A stretch of DNA of 64,000 nucleotides from Dipteris shenzhenensis (Eukaryota; Polypodiophyta; Polypodiopsida; Gleicheniales). A program made the position numbers and the translations under genes. Numbering within the stretch: the first letter of the stretch is position 1; every line of letters starts with the position of its first letter. The notes beneath the pieces were generated by a model that was not told the origin of the DNA, searched no databases, and saw only the letters and a program-made list of their open reading frames with translations. Shown here piece by piece: positions 46,219 through 56,599 of the stretch. The stretch is taken from assembly GCA_047967505.1 (NCBI GenBank), contig CM106540.1. One strand, given 5' to 3'.

Positions 46219-46410
46219 ATGCCTAGCTCTTGTTCATCTTCCAATGCTTCATATGTGAAGGCAAAGAAGAAGAAACAAGCATCTAGATATGTCAATAGGA
46301 AGGTAACAAAACTTGTGAGGGAAAAATCACATAAACCATATTATTATTTTGATGCAAAAAGTTTAGGATTTTCTGATTTTATGGCTTGCAATATGCACTT
46401 GTATGGTTGA
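46219..46410 (+). CDS. Small basic upstream ORF (ORF0) of TR-GAG copy 3
   Basis: The 63-residue frame starts MPSSCSSSNA, is Lys-rich (KAKKKKQASRYVNRK) and ends AKSLGFSDFMACNMHLYG. It parallels the ORF at 21007-21207 in start, length, charge and C-terminal motif, though the nucleotide sequences have diverged. It ends 60 bp before gag. No known domain is visible; the conservation argues for a product but does not identify its role. Confidence 0.6.
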   Translation: MPSSCSSSNASYVKAKKKKQASRYVNRKVTKLVREKSHKPYYYFDAKSLGFSDFMACNMHLYG

Positions 46411-46470
46411 GACTCATAAGCCATTTGTAAGAGAGTAGACACTGCCTAAACATAAAGGTAAGACCCTCTC

Positions 46471-47328
46471 ATGGCCACCTTTAAGATAGACAAGTTCAAT
46501 GGCCAAGGTTTTCATACTTGGCAAATGAAAATCAAATTTGTGCTTATGAAAGAGAATTTGTGGGACTTGGTCAAGTCAAGGAATCAATCATCTCAAGAAG
46601 GTGAATCCACCACAACCAAAGGTAAAGGGAAGGCAAGTGACTCTTCTTCAACTATACCTACAAATGCTAAAAGGCTAGAGAAATCTTATGCAATTATTGC
46701 ATTAGGTTTGGGAGATGATTATGCGCATCATATTTTAAATTTGGAATCCCCTTTTGAGGCCTCGCATAAGTTAGATGTGTTACTTGGTGCTAGCTCTCAT
46801 ACTTCTAAGTTGAATTTGAAAATTAAGTTCTTTGAACTTAAGATGGATGGAGACAATTTTGCAGCTCATGTTTTTAATAATTTGAGGAGTCTTGTGACAC
46901 AATTGGCCTCAATCAACTCTCCAGTTACTGAAGAAGATGATATGGCTATGCTCTTGAAGAGTATGCCTCAAGAATATGATTATGTTTTGACTACCTTGAA
47001 GAATCTTCCCCAACCCACACTAGAGGGCATCATCAGTGCTCCACAAGAGGAAGAGAGAAAGAATACTTCAAGAATGGGTGAAGTGCACACACAAGCACTT
47101 GCAATAAAGTTTTCATTAAAGAGTAAGTACAAGACATGCAAGCCCAATCATCTTGAAAAAGATTGCTACAAGATCCACCATCCTTGCACTTATTGTGGCA
47201 AGAACAATCATTTAGAGAAGCTTTGCAATGAGAAGAAGAAAAACATGGCAAATCTAGTTGAAGAGAGAACTCCATCAACAAATGAAGAATCAAACTTTGT
47301 GGTAGAAGATAAAGACTATGCCTTTTGA
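46471..47328 (+). CDS. Copia-type gag of TR-GAG copy 3, intact frame
   Basis: An open frame of 285 codons starts MATFKIDKFNGQGFHTW. It has the UBN2-like core (LKIKFFELKM, LLKSMPQEYDYVL, LKNLPQPTLEG), a first zinc knuckle that has lost its N-terminal Cys pair (CKPNHLEKDC), and an intact CX2CX4HX4C knuckle (CTYCGKNNHLEKLC). An acidic tail ends the frame. Unlike the other two copies it has no internal stop, so it could still make Gag. It would assemble particles and package element RNA, with enzymes coming from elsewhere. Confidence 0.9.
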   Translation: MATFKIDKFNGQGFHTWQMKIKFVLMKENLWDLVKSRNQSSQEGESTTTKGKGKASDSSSTIPTNAKRLEKSYAIIALGLGDDYAHHILNLESPFEASHKLDVLLGASSHTSKLNLKIKFFELKMDGDNFAAHVFNNLRSLVTQLASINSPVTEEDDMAMLLKSMPQEYDYVLTTLKNLPQPTLEGIISAPQEEERKNTSRMGEVHTQALAIKFSLKSKYKTCKPNHLEKDCYKIHHPCTYCGKNNHLEKLCNEKKKNMANLVEERTPSTNEESNFVVEDKDYAF

Positions 47329-47630
47329 GCACTTTGTCTTTTGAACTTTATTTATCATCACTTGGTCAAATTTTGAGGTTCTCTGCTTGGAATAGTACTC
47401 CAAAAAGAATGTTATGTGTTTTGGGTTTTGTGTTTTGTCTTTTGTAAATCACCTCTAGTCACATAGACCATGTGATATGTGTTTGGTCTATCCCTCCCAT
47501 TTTTGTAAACCTTGACCCTTGGGCACCTTTGCTAGCATGAGATCCTAGCCATAGATTTATCCTTGACCACCATGAGCTGGCATGAGAAACTATGTGACTA
47601 GATGTATCCTTGTCATAGCAAGAGGCAAAC

Positions 47631-47643
47631 CCTTGAGGGGGGG
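47631..47643 (+). promoter_or_regulatory. Polypurine tract of TR-GAG copy 3
   Basis: CTTGAGGGGGGG lies two bases before the 3' LTR. Confidence 0.8.
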
Positions 47644-47645
47644 TA

Positions 47646-47990
47646 TGTTGGGATATGTGTGATCAAGGGCTTGCTAGGTGCATGTGTGCATCCACTATTA
47701 GTCATATGGTTGTGTGTGTGTGTGTGTAGAAGAGTCACACTTAGTGCCATAGACCATGACACAGGTGATGATGTAAAGCAAAGGCCCCCACATGGGGTGG
47801 TGCCTATGATTGTGGAGTTCCTATGATTTAGGAGTTACCTCCTTTGATGTAGGAGCGGTGCCATTGATTTAGGCCACCCTCTCTCTCATTCTATAAAAGA
47901 GAGGACTTCCTCTCAACTCAATGGAACATTTTGCCATTTGGTTCCCACACTCTCTTCCATGATGTCCTCCTTCACTCCCACTTTCCAACA
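47646..47990 (+). repeat. 3' LTR of TR-GAG copy 3
   Basis: Full-length 345 bp LTR with a (TG)n run at 47710-47728 and CTATAAAAGAGAGG at 47891, a likely TATA box. Confidence 0.92.
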
Positions 47991-48327
47991 GTAATCTCTT
48001 CTTTAATGACACCTCAAAGTCCCCATGGCACATTTAGAGGTTGTTGGTGTGCCCCCTAATACCTTTTTTAAGTTAATGCAACAACTTATGTTTAACTTCT
48101 TTCTTTTTTGCCTTACAATAAATAATTTATATGGAATGTGCACAAAACTAGGACTTCTAAGATGTATATATAATTCTGAGATAATCAGAGATTTTTTGTT
48201 TCATCCTTTTCTAAATTTGTTAGAATACAATTTGAAGTTGTATTAGAGTTGTATGTGCAAAGAGAGTACATTAAATGTCTTCTTTTTTGTTATCCTCAAA
48301 GCAAATGTGCAAGTCACTGCACAACAG
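47991..48327. other. No gene recognised
   Basis: AT-rich spacer between the LTR element and the C-rich minisatellite. Confidence 0.4.
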
Positions 48328-48655
48328 CCCCCCCCCTCTCCCCTCTACCCGCCACCCTCCCCCTCCCCCCTCTCTAGCGCAACCCCCTCTCCCTCTACCT
48401 GCCTACTCCCCCCCCCTCTCCCTCCTCTCCTGCGCAACTCCTCGCCTCCCCCCGCTCCAGCGCAACCCCTTCCCCCTCTCCCTCTACCTACCTACGTCCC
48501 GCTCTCCTACGCAACTCCCCCCCCCTTCTCCTCCCTACACCCTCTACGTCACCCCCTCTCCCCTTCTTGTACCCGCCCCCTTTCCCCCTCGTCACCCCTC
48601 CCTCCCTATCGCTCTACATCCGTCCTCTTCCTCTACCTTGACAACGACACCCCCT
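48328..48655. repeat. C-rich degenerate minisatellite
   Basis: Repeats of CCCCCTCTCC, CTACCTGCC and CGCAAC(T/C)CC units dominate the plus strand. The long Pro/Ser/Leu-rich frames in two phases (48253-48940) come from this composition and are not supported as genes. A second, similar-composition region (GACATCGACACC units) continues to about 48850. Confidence 0.8.
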
Positions 48656-48959
48656 CCTCACTCTTTTCCTCTCCATATGACGCATGGGCCTGCATTCGCA
48701 GCTCTGCTAAGGAATTCTCTAGTAGCAGATTCCGGGCTCCTATCTTGTTCACCTCGACATCAACACCTTCTCCTCCCTCTTTGCCTCTCCAGACCTCGAC
48801 ATCGACACCCCCTCCTCACTCTTTTCCTCTCCAGACGACGCCATCGTTCATGCCTGCTCGTGCCCCTCGCCACAAGTACAAACCCAAATTACCACGAGAT
48901 ACTCTATTCGTTGACTTTCATAGGGTATAACAAGACCTGAATTATAAGGCCAGTGAGAG

Positions 48960-49770
48960 AGCAACCAGCATCTCAAGCTTGTCTATTAGAGGCCAAACAA
49001 GGTTGGCGATAGTGGGCACCCTTGTTTGACCCCAATAGTGCTCATGATCTCCTCTATCCATCTAACACATGTCCAAACTTCTTGAAACCTTTCCATAGAG
49101 TGCCATAACAGTCCATATGATCTCATGGTCATATCCCAACTTTTATAGTCATTTAATAAGGCGAACCCTCGGTACTATATCAGAGGCTTTGTGAAAATCG
49201 ACAAAGCAAGAATATATTCTCTACCTCCATGCCTTGGCCTCCTCAATGACACTTCGGGTGTGAATATGTGATCCATGATCCCGTGGTCCCATAGAAAACC
49301 GACGTACCCCTCTTCCCTAAGCCCCTGCAGCTCTACGAATCAATTGATCTTTGTATCAAGAACTGTTGCATATATCTTAAACATGACATGTTCGATCATC
49401 ATGGTCCTATAGTTTTCTAGGCTCAATGGATCCCCTACCTTGTTGAATAGGTGCAATGGCATTAGGAGTCTAGGTGTGTGGAAAGCCAAGGCAAACTGCA
49501 TCATTAGAGAGCTTTGCTAAGATCAAGGCTGGGATTTTTCAGTCCATAGCCCCTAATCATCATTCGTTCAACGAGTAAGAAGCTTCAATACTGCATCCTT
49601 AACACTACCCCTAGTGAAAAGAGTGCAGGAGGTAGAATGAGTGAGTGCAAGAGGTCAAGAGCAGGTTGGTGGGCAATGTCATGCATTGTGCATGCATGGA
49701 CGTGCCAGATCTGGGTGTCTGTGATGAGGGGTGATAAGGATCGCCACTCAAGGAATTTCCCCTTAGATCT
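48960..49770 (-). pseudogene. LINE reverse transcriptase fragment
   Basis: The plus-strand text matches 57940-58730 of the larger LINE block for block, for example GGCCTCCTCAATGACACT and GTGTGGAAAGCCAAGGCAAAC against its counterpart. It covers the RT region from the part before KAFDTVP to the linker upstream. Many substitutions and stops show an old copy without the YADD part. Confidence 0.85.
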
Positions 49771-51230
49771 CCATCACAACCCAACCTAATCGATAATTTT
49801 ATATTTTATTCTTTTTAAAAATGAAGAAGAAGAAAGAAACAACTACTGAAGTGCTCGTCACAAGGAAACAAAGATAAACTTAGGTACATATAAGAAAACA
49901 AATGCAACACCAACGCAAGCTCAAGGAAACAATTATTATCATTACTTTTTTATTAGTTAGTTTTTATTTGTTTATTTCAAATTGAACATAATGATAAATA
50001 ATGAAATAAGCAGTGTGATATAAAAATTTAAAATCAAAATATATTAATAGTTACACCCACACATAGTAGATCTAAACTAAATAGGTATCTAAGAGTTTAT
50101 GAATTCCCAAAATAAAACAAATCGAAGAACTAAAAAGAAAACGAACTATGAAGCTCCCCACTTTTTGATTCTACATTAAAGAATTGTAACCATACCCAAG
50201 GTTGAAATTCCCAATATATAACGACTACATTAAGGAATTTCTTCATTAGTTTTTTATGTATTATAGCCCTTCTTGAGAAGTAATAGAATTGAATTACTAA
50301 ATTGAGAGAAAAGATGAGAGAACCTATAGAATTGTAAAGTAATAACTCCATATTTAGCCATATTCATATGATATTCAACATAAAATACTCCATTTATCAT
50401 AGATATAAACTTCTAAACCTGCAGAAGATTGGGTAATGCTAAGATCCAAGAAACTACAATAGCTTCCACTAGTTATACAATTAAGCTCATAAAACTCTCG
50501 AAGATAAATTCCTGTACCAAAGGAGTTTCGATCTTTGTACATAAAATCTTTAAAGTTTGGAATGTCTGAGACAAACAAGTCATCTATGAATCTCCTAACC
50601 TAACTAAGTTTACGAAGAGCGATTGGACAAGTCTCACGAAACTAATCACCTTGTAAACTCAAATTCGTAAGTAAAAAGATAGAAGTTTACTAAGAAAACA
50701 TATGACAAATATACATCCTGATCATAAAACGATTGTTTCAAAGAGTGGGTCACCAAAAACTCTGTGATTCCACAGTGCCCAATATCGAGCCCAAATAAAG
50801 AAAAAACAAGATGATGTCGAGGGGGATGTATAAACAACCAGAAGTATTTGCCAAAAGTAAGGCTTGGAAATCTGACACATAAAGTTTGACCCAATAATGC
50901 CAAGAAATCACATGTATGAGAACAACGCCAAAAAAGATGACACTATTTCCCTGGGAGCCAAGCACACACACACTCACAAACTTTGCAAATCTCTTTGCAT
51001 TTGCAAGCGGTTGCACCTTGACAATCGTTTGCATCTGGCAGAACCTAAGGCAATGGTCACGAGTACTTGTACTCACTTGTTGAAATAAAGAGTCTTTGAG
51101 AGTTGAACAAACTATCTAGAAGGAAGTTTTACCAACAAAGGACATCTTACACTTTTGTGCACCTTTTCTTAGATCTTGCTTTCTAGATTTCATCCAACAA
51201 AAATCAAAATGCAAGGCTGTTTTCCAACTC
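49771..51230. other. AT-rich intergenic region
   Basis: Short minus-strand frames only (for example 50646-51076, overlapping phases). I recognise nothing. Confidence 0.4.
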
Positions 51231-51563
51231 TTAAAAAATTGTATCTATCTTTTCCATATCTATACTTGAAACTTGTGAAACAAGGTTTCCCACTCGAGAC
51301 TTCAAATCTTCCAAGTCTATCTTTGTATAAAGTGTAGTAAATTCAAACAAGAGTGGAGTACACTTCTCTTCTACACTCCAAGAGGCGTTTAAAAACTTGA
51401 CTGATATAACTCCCACGGAATCATTCAATATGAAACTTAAATGTACCGGAACATCAGCCTCTCTCAATAAATTTCTCCAACGTTCATGAACAGTTGGTAA
51501 AATGGCCTTGAAGCAATAACTCAGCCACTTTAAGGCATCAGTTAGAGAAGCCTTACAAGCCAC
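51231..51563 (-). pseudogene. Unrecognised ORF of 110 codons
   Basis: The frame starts MACKASLTDALKWLSYCF and ends in a helical, acidic stretch (IDLEDLKSRVGNLVSQ). It resembles no family that I know. It lies on the same strand as, and about 1.3 kb downstream of, the RNA-binding gene. It could be a relic of a host gene exon or retroelement gag. Confidence 0.3.
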
Positions 51564-52873
51564 TGCCCTGAATCTAGGCTTTTTAGGATTTCTATAAAAC
51601 TTTAAGGCTTCTAGTGGGGATCAATAAATGAGGTCCCGTAAATCCCAACTCTATTACAATAGGCTAAATTATGAGCCAATTGATTGCAGTCCCGATTTCA
51701 ACATACTCATTAATGTCACACCCATTCAGGTTTTTCAAAACACCATATTTGGCATCAAGATGAAATCAGATTTTAGTATGGAGCATTTAAGAAAAGAGAC
51801 AATGATTACAAGAATCCCAATCATCATACATGTTCACATTTATTCACCCTTTTTTAACAAGCATGCTTTGCATAATGACAATGCACAGATGAGCACATCG
51901 CATCCACAGGCCACTGCCCAAAGGCTGTTACAGCCTCAAGAGTCCACAAAAACAAGTTTAATTTCAAAAGCATAAAATGATCAGCCTAACACTGGCACAT
52001 AGAGTAAGCAATGCTCCTGTGCAATTTAAAGCCCACATCAGCATCAAGGGATGAGACAGTGGTCACAGAGAAAACCACGAGCTCCATAAAAATTGCGAGG
52101 TAAAATAGCAGTCCAGATGACAGACAAACCCACAAAATTTCATGACTGATTCTAAAACAACAATTTCCATGAGTTGGAGTAAAGAATGTCATAACAATTT
52201 AAAGTAAGCATTCATACTGTTGCTAAAATCAGGGTTTGTATCACAATTAACCTTCAAAGTGCTCCTGTAACATCAGCATACATTAACCACCTGGCAAACT
52301 TAGGAGCATATGACTATTGTTATGGTTAGAGCTATCAAAGTTGACCTTGAAATCTGCTTCTACTTCTCCCATACTTCATTTCCAGAAATCTTCCAATGCT
52401 CCTCTTTAATACATGGATGTACTCAAAGGTTCCATGTTCCTCATTTTGTACACTGCTACTGAACTCAGGGGCTCTCAGCCAGACAAAGACACAAGATGAT
52501 TTCCAGGACACTAGATTTCGTTTGCAGAATTTACACCAATACAAACTGGACCTATCATTGAACCATGGGCAAATGCACTCACAATATATGGCAACATGAC
52601 ACCCACATACTCCATGAAGCTACATCACAGGCCTTAGAAACTTAGCCAAGGGCTTCTTTCAACAGACTTGGATACAGCTAGAAAACATTTTAAAGTGTCC
52701 CCTTGAACACGCTACCAAGCCACCCCGCAGTATCATCTCTCTCAGTTTTCAAGAGGATTCGACAGCCCAATTGAAAATTTCTTGTATGATGTTACTTTCT
52801 GAGGAAGGGAACATCAAAATTCCTCTCGATAAATAAACAATTAACTGCCACATTGTCCTTGCTACATTCAATA
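51564..52873. other. Probable 3' UTR or downstream region of the RNA-binding gene
   Basis: There is no coding signal. The right part, next to the stop at 52874-52876, should include the 3' UTR on the minus strand. No decisive polyadenylation signal was fixed. Confidence 0.4.
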
Positions 52874-55315
52874 TCATGACTGCAAAAGAAAGCAACCATC
52901 AGATGACATTCTTTAAATAATCTTGGATGTGAAAAATCAAAGCAGGACATCTGAGCTAACATCACCATACCAGTGATCTATATGGAGCACCCCGCATTTT
53001 CCCAGATGTAGTATGATCAAAAGCAGAAGCACCTGCTGAGCCTGCTAGTGCAGCTTGCCTTTGATAGAACGTAGCTGCAGCATTTTGCATCTCCGTCCAT
53101 GATCCTGTGCTTTGTGCACCCATCAAACCACCCATACCAAACACTCCCGCAGCAGCCTTTGCAACACCATACGATGACCAAAATAATTAGAGCCAGGTGG
53201 TAAGAAAACAGACTTTACTTATGTATTGTGTTATTTGGAAACTAAGCAACTAGAATCAAAGTTCTCATTAGCAAGACTTTCCTTACCTGTTGTTGCAACA
53301 AGAGGAGCTGAATACTAGGATCCAATGCTTGTGCCATGCCAAAACCTGGCAATGCCCCAACTGCTATCAGCTGTTCACTGTAGAAAGCCCATTCCTGTTA
53401 GCAGATTCTTTGAAAGTAAAATGCATACATACTTCGATTTGGTTTTCACTTGAAGAGTTAGCACAGAAAAGCATGATTAGATATAAAGAACATGAACACA
53501 CCCAAGGGAACGTTTGTAAGCACAAGCTCAAAAGGTGAATTATTGAAAAGAAATGTGATGAATTCGATTCCCTGCTTCAATGAGACTCATTTAGCAGAAT
53601 GGAAATTAGTTGTTCGAGCAAAATCATTGCCTCCATGCAAATGCCTGGGACACACGACTTCAAAATGAGCTACATGTACAAGAGAGGACCCACTACAGGA
53701 GGCAGGCAGTCCCATTAATCCATACAAACACAACATTGTATATTACCCCTTGGTGGCCCTGAACAACTCTATGTAACGTGAACCAATGTTGTGTCGATGA
53801 AGCTCCATGGCCCTCTGAGCTTCATCTGCTGAAACAAACTCTACAAATGCCTCGCCAGTTGGGCGATCAGTAGGTCCAGTCAGAATGCGAATGCCATTTG
53901 GTGCAATTTTATAGCCTTCAAAAAAATCTGTTATGTCTTTGGGCACAGCATTATATGGAAGGCCTCTCATCTTTATGCACACATTCTCCGACAAATCTCC
54001 CTGAGCCTGCAGACCAGTTATACCTAGCCCGGCAGCCTGAAGTGCTGCCCAATTCATCCCAGCTAAACCAGAAAGCCCAAAGGCTCCCATCAATCCTGGC
54101 ATCTAAGCAAAATCACCAGTATGATCTGTTGAGAATCACCTTCTATAAAGAGCTTGTGAATATAAGTAGCAAAAAGGGCAACCCCAAATCAAATCAAATA
54201 CCAACCTGCCCCACTGATCCATAAGCAGAGAAGCCTCCAAATCCTGAAAATAATCCATACATTCGCTGCTGTACAGCGGTCATCATCTCCCCTTTTGTAC
54301 TGCGGAAAAGCTCTACATATCGCTGCCCAGAAAGAACACATCATCAGCAGACAAGTGAACAACTGCAATGCCAGATCATAGGAAAACAAGTCTGCAGCAA
54401 GTGTAAAGGCCAAGAGTTTCAACCGATCCCATAGGTTCCCTATGTAGTTGCATTGCCCGGGAAGCCGTTTCCTCATCCACAAACTCCACAAAAGCCTAAT
54501 GCATGAAACTTGAATATTAGAACTATTTCCAACGTTCTATTACACATGACCAAAATGATGCCTCATGTCCTTCACACGCTCCCCCACACTATGCAAGCAC
54601 ATTTATATGTACATGGGAAGTCCAATTTACATCAGTATCCAAAACACATTCATGAGTATCACTTTTTTTCTTAACAGTAAATGCAACTTTTGAAGGAACT
54701 GAAAGAAAAAGATATTAGCAAACTTCGCTCCTGTGTTTCATATATTGAGTTATTGCAAGCTAGGCAGCCAACCTCGCCAGTAGGACGACCATCCGCATGA
54801 GTGCAAAGATAAACGCCATCAGGTACAGTATCCATGCCTTTGAAAAAAGCTGTGATGTCTGCTGAAGTACAGCTGTAGCATAAACTCATTCGAAATTGTG
54901 AGTCACTTCTAAGAGACATTCACGTTTTTCTTGAACACTACAATCTTAGATACAGCTTATTTTCCAAGAACACTTAATCAAAAAGGCACACCTGTAAGGC
55001 ATGCCTCTCATGCGTATAACACCAGTATAGCGCATATCAGAATTTCCAGAAATTCCAGGTATTCCCGTGTTGGCAATGGTTCCACTTCCAATCCCGTTCG
55101 CACTTCCTCGCCCAACCATTCGCAACGCTCCCTAGTTATGGTGTGACCAAGAAATTACAGAGTGGCAGGGGCGAGAGATTTCTCCTAAGGGAGATCATTG
55201 CAGTGTTGACCAGTAATTTCAATCACAATAGCTTATGTGAATGACTTTTTAAAATACCTGCATATCCGCTGGATGTCCCTTGAATACCTCTATGTAACGG
55301 CTTCCCATATGCTGC
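52874..55315 (-). CDS. RNA-binding protein with quasi-RRM domains (ESRP / hnRNP F-H-like), 3' part of gene
   Basis: Nine minus-strand exons join in frame across GT-AG introns: 55315-55258, 55131-54992, 54872-54773, 54495-54424, 54322-54206, 54102-53747, 53377-53287, 53156-52971 and 52879-52874, giving about 374 residues. The first exon is the end of an RRM (MGSRYIEVFKG). A full qRRM follows (VIRMRGMPYS, ADGRPTGEAFVEF, RYVELFRSTKGEM), then an Ala/Gly/Leu-rich linker. A last qRRM has CIKMRGLPYNAVPKDI, RPTGEAFVEF and GSRYIELFRATKGE. The C-terminus is Ala/Gln/Ser-rich and ends APYRSLS. These proteins bind G-rich RNA and act in splicing. The RRM1 start and the gene's 5' end are absent upstream; a LINE and other repeats occupy 56058-64000, so the gene either has a long intron or is truncated. 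Confidence 0.88.
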
Positions 55316-56057
55316 CTGAGCACATATACAAAAAGATGGTTTTACATAACAAAGCAATGTGATGAAGTAAGCTCAGCTGTCCATTGCAAAATCGGGCAGA
55401 TCCTTAAAAATGGTTTTAAAAAGTAATGGAATAGATTATTAAAATCCTTAAAGTGCTTAACCCCCGACCTAATCCTTGAAACAAAAGGAAAAACCCTCAA
55501 ACATGACCTAGGGGAGTCTCCATACCTCAAGTTACTTACATAAAATTACATGAAAGACCAAAGGCCAATAGGACCACACAAACTCATTGATCTTACAAGC
55601 AAGCTTCCTCTATCCAGGTAGGGTTCAAGCTGATCTAACAGCTTCAGAGAAGACGTGGATTTGGCCCTGTATTACGATAATGGTTTAGATCAAAGTAGCT
55701 ACTTTGAACATCAAGGTAGTGGTATCCTGTAGCATTTTATTCAAACAAGGAAAATACATTGCTTTGAGACGTCTTGTCATCAGTTCAATAGTAAAGAGCG
55801 ACGTCCTTGAGGTTTTTTGTGTAGAAAAGGGGGTAGGGGCAGATTAGGGGAGGGGGATAGAAGAGCGGACGGGAGAGAGAATGAGGGGAATCAGGAAGGA
55901 AAAGGAGGAGTATGAGAGAGAGGAGAAGAGGTAGGAAGGGGGGAGAGAGAGAGAGAGAGAGAGAGAGTAGGCTGCGAGAGGGAGGGAGGGAGGGAGGTAG
56001 AGAGAGTAGCTAGTATAAGATGCCTCATCAAAAGTGTTACAAGAGTGGAGGGCTTGG
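55316..56057. other. Intron-like or upstream region of the RNA-binding gene
   Basis: No RRM exon is recognised here. It contains (GA)n at about 55941-55967 and a (GGGA)n run near 55978-55997. It ends at the 3' tail of the LINE. Confidence 0.5.
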
Positions 56058-56599
56058 AGAAAGAAAGAAAGAAAGAAAGAAATTTTATTAGAGTCTTCAG
56101 AAGACTGATGGGTCTATGAGACTGAAAGAAAACCTGATACAAATCACAGTAAGGGTGGAGCTACTGAAACGAGCATCATCATCCATGCTGAATCCTAAGT
56201 CTAATCATACATAATCAAATCAAATACCTCTGGATGTAACAATGAAAATCAAAGGACTGGAGCGAAGCGGAATCCTCCGTATGTCATGTCGCCCTAGCTG
56301 GTGCATAGCTGGTGAGGGGACGCTGGTGCCCGTCAAGGGGTGATGTACGTCTCGGTCTCCTCGACGAGGCTCGACGCAAGACCAAAGCCACCGTGACTCC
56401 CGTGGGACGTATCCCAGGTCTAAACAATGACGGGAGGTCCCCCACAGTGATCTATGTGTCCCCTCGATGTCTCGTGTGTCGTGCTGCGGTCGTCGGGTCG
56501 GGGTCTCTGTCACATCTACGGCTAGAGACTGGACGATCAATGTCACTCGATGAGAAGAACTCTGTGATCCTGTTCTGAGAGGTGTCTGACGATGTGGCC

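Larger units (their letters stand above)
45910..47990 (+). mobile_element. Gag-only LTR retrotransposon (TR-GAG-like), copy 3
   Basis: LTRs 45910-46079 (170 bp, with a ~175 bp internal deletion) and 47646-47990 (345 bp) both start TGTTGGGATATGTGTGATC and end CTTTCCAACA. Between them lie a TGGTATCAAAGC primer site, a small basic ORF, a full gag and a CCTTGAGGGGGGG polypurine tract. No pol genes occur. The immediate flanks (CGATT and GTAAT) do not form a target duplication. It belongs to the same family as the fragment at 38881-40890. Confidence 0.9.

Noticed and set aside
48253-48940. Two overlapping ORFs of over 220 codons, Pro-rich
   Set aside because: They overlap in different phases over a C-rich minisatellite; there is no domain and no coding bias beyond composition.
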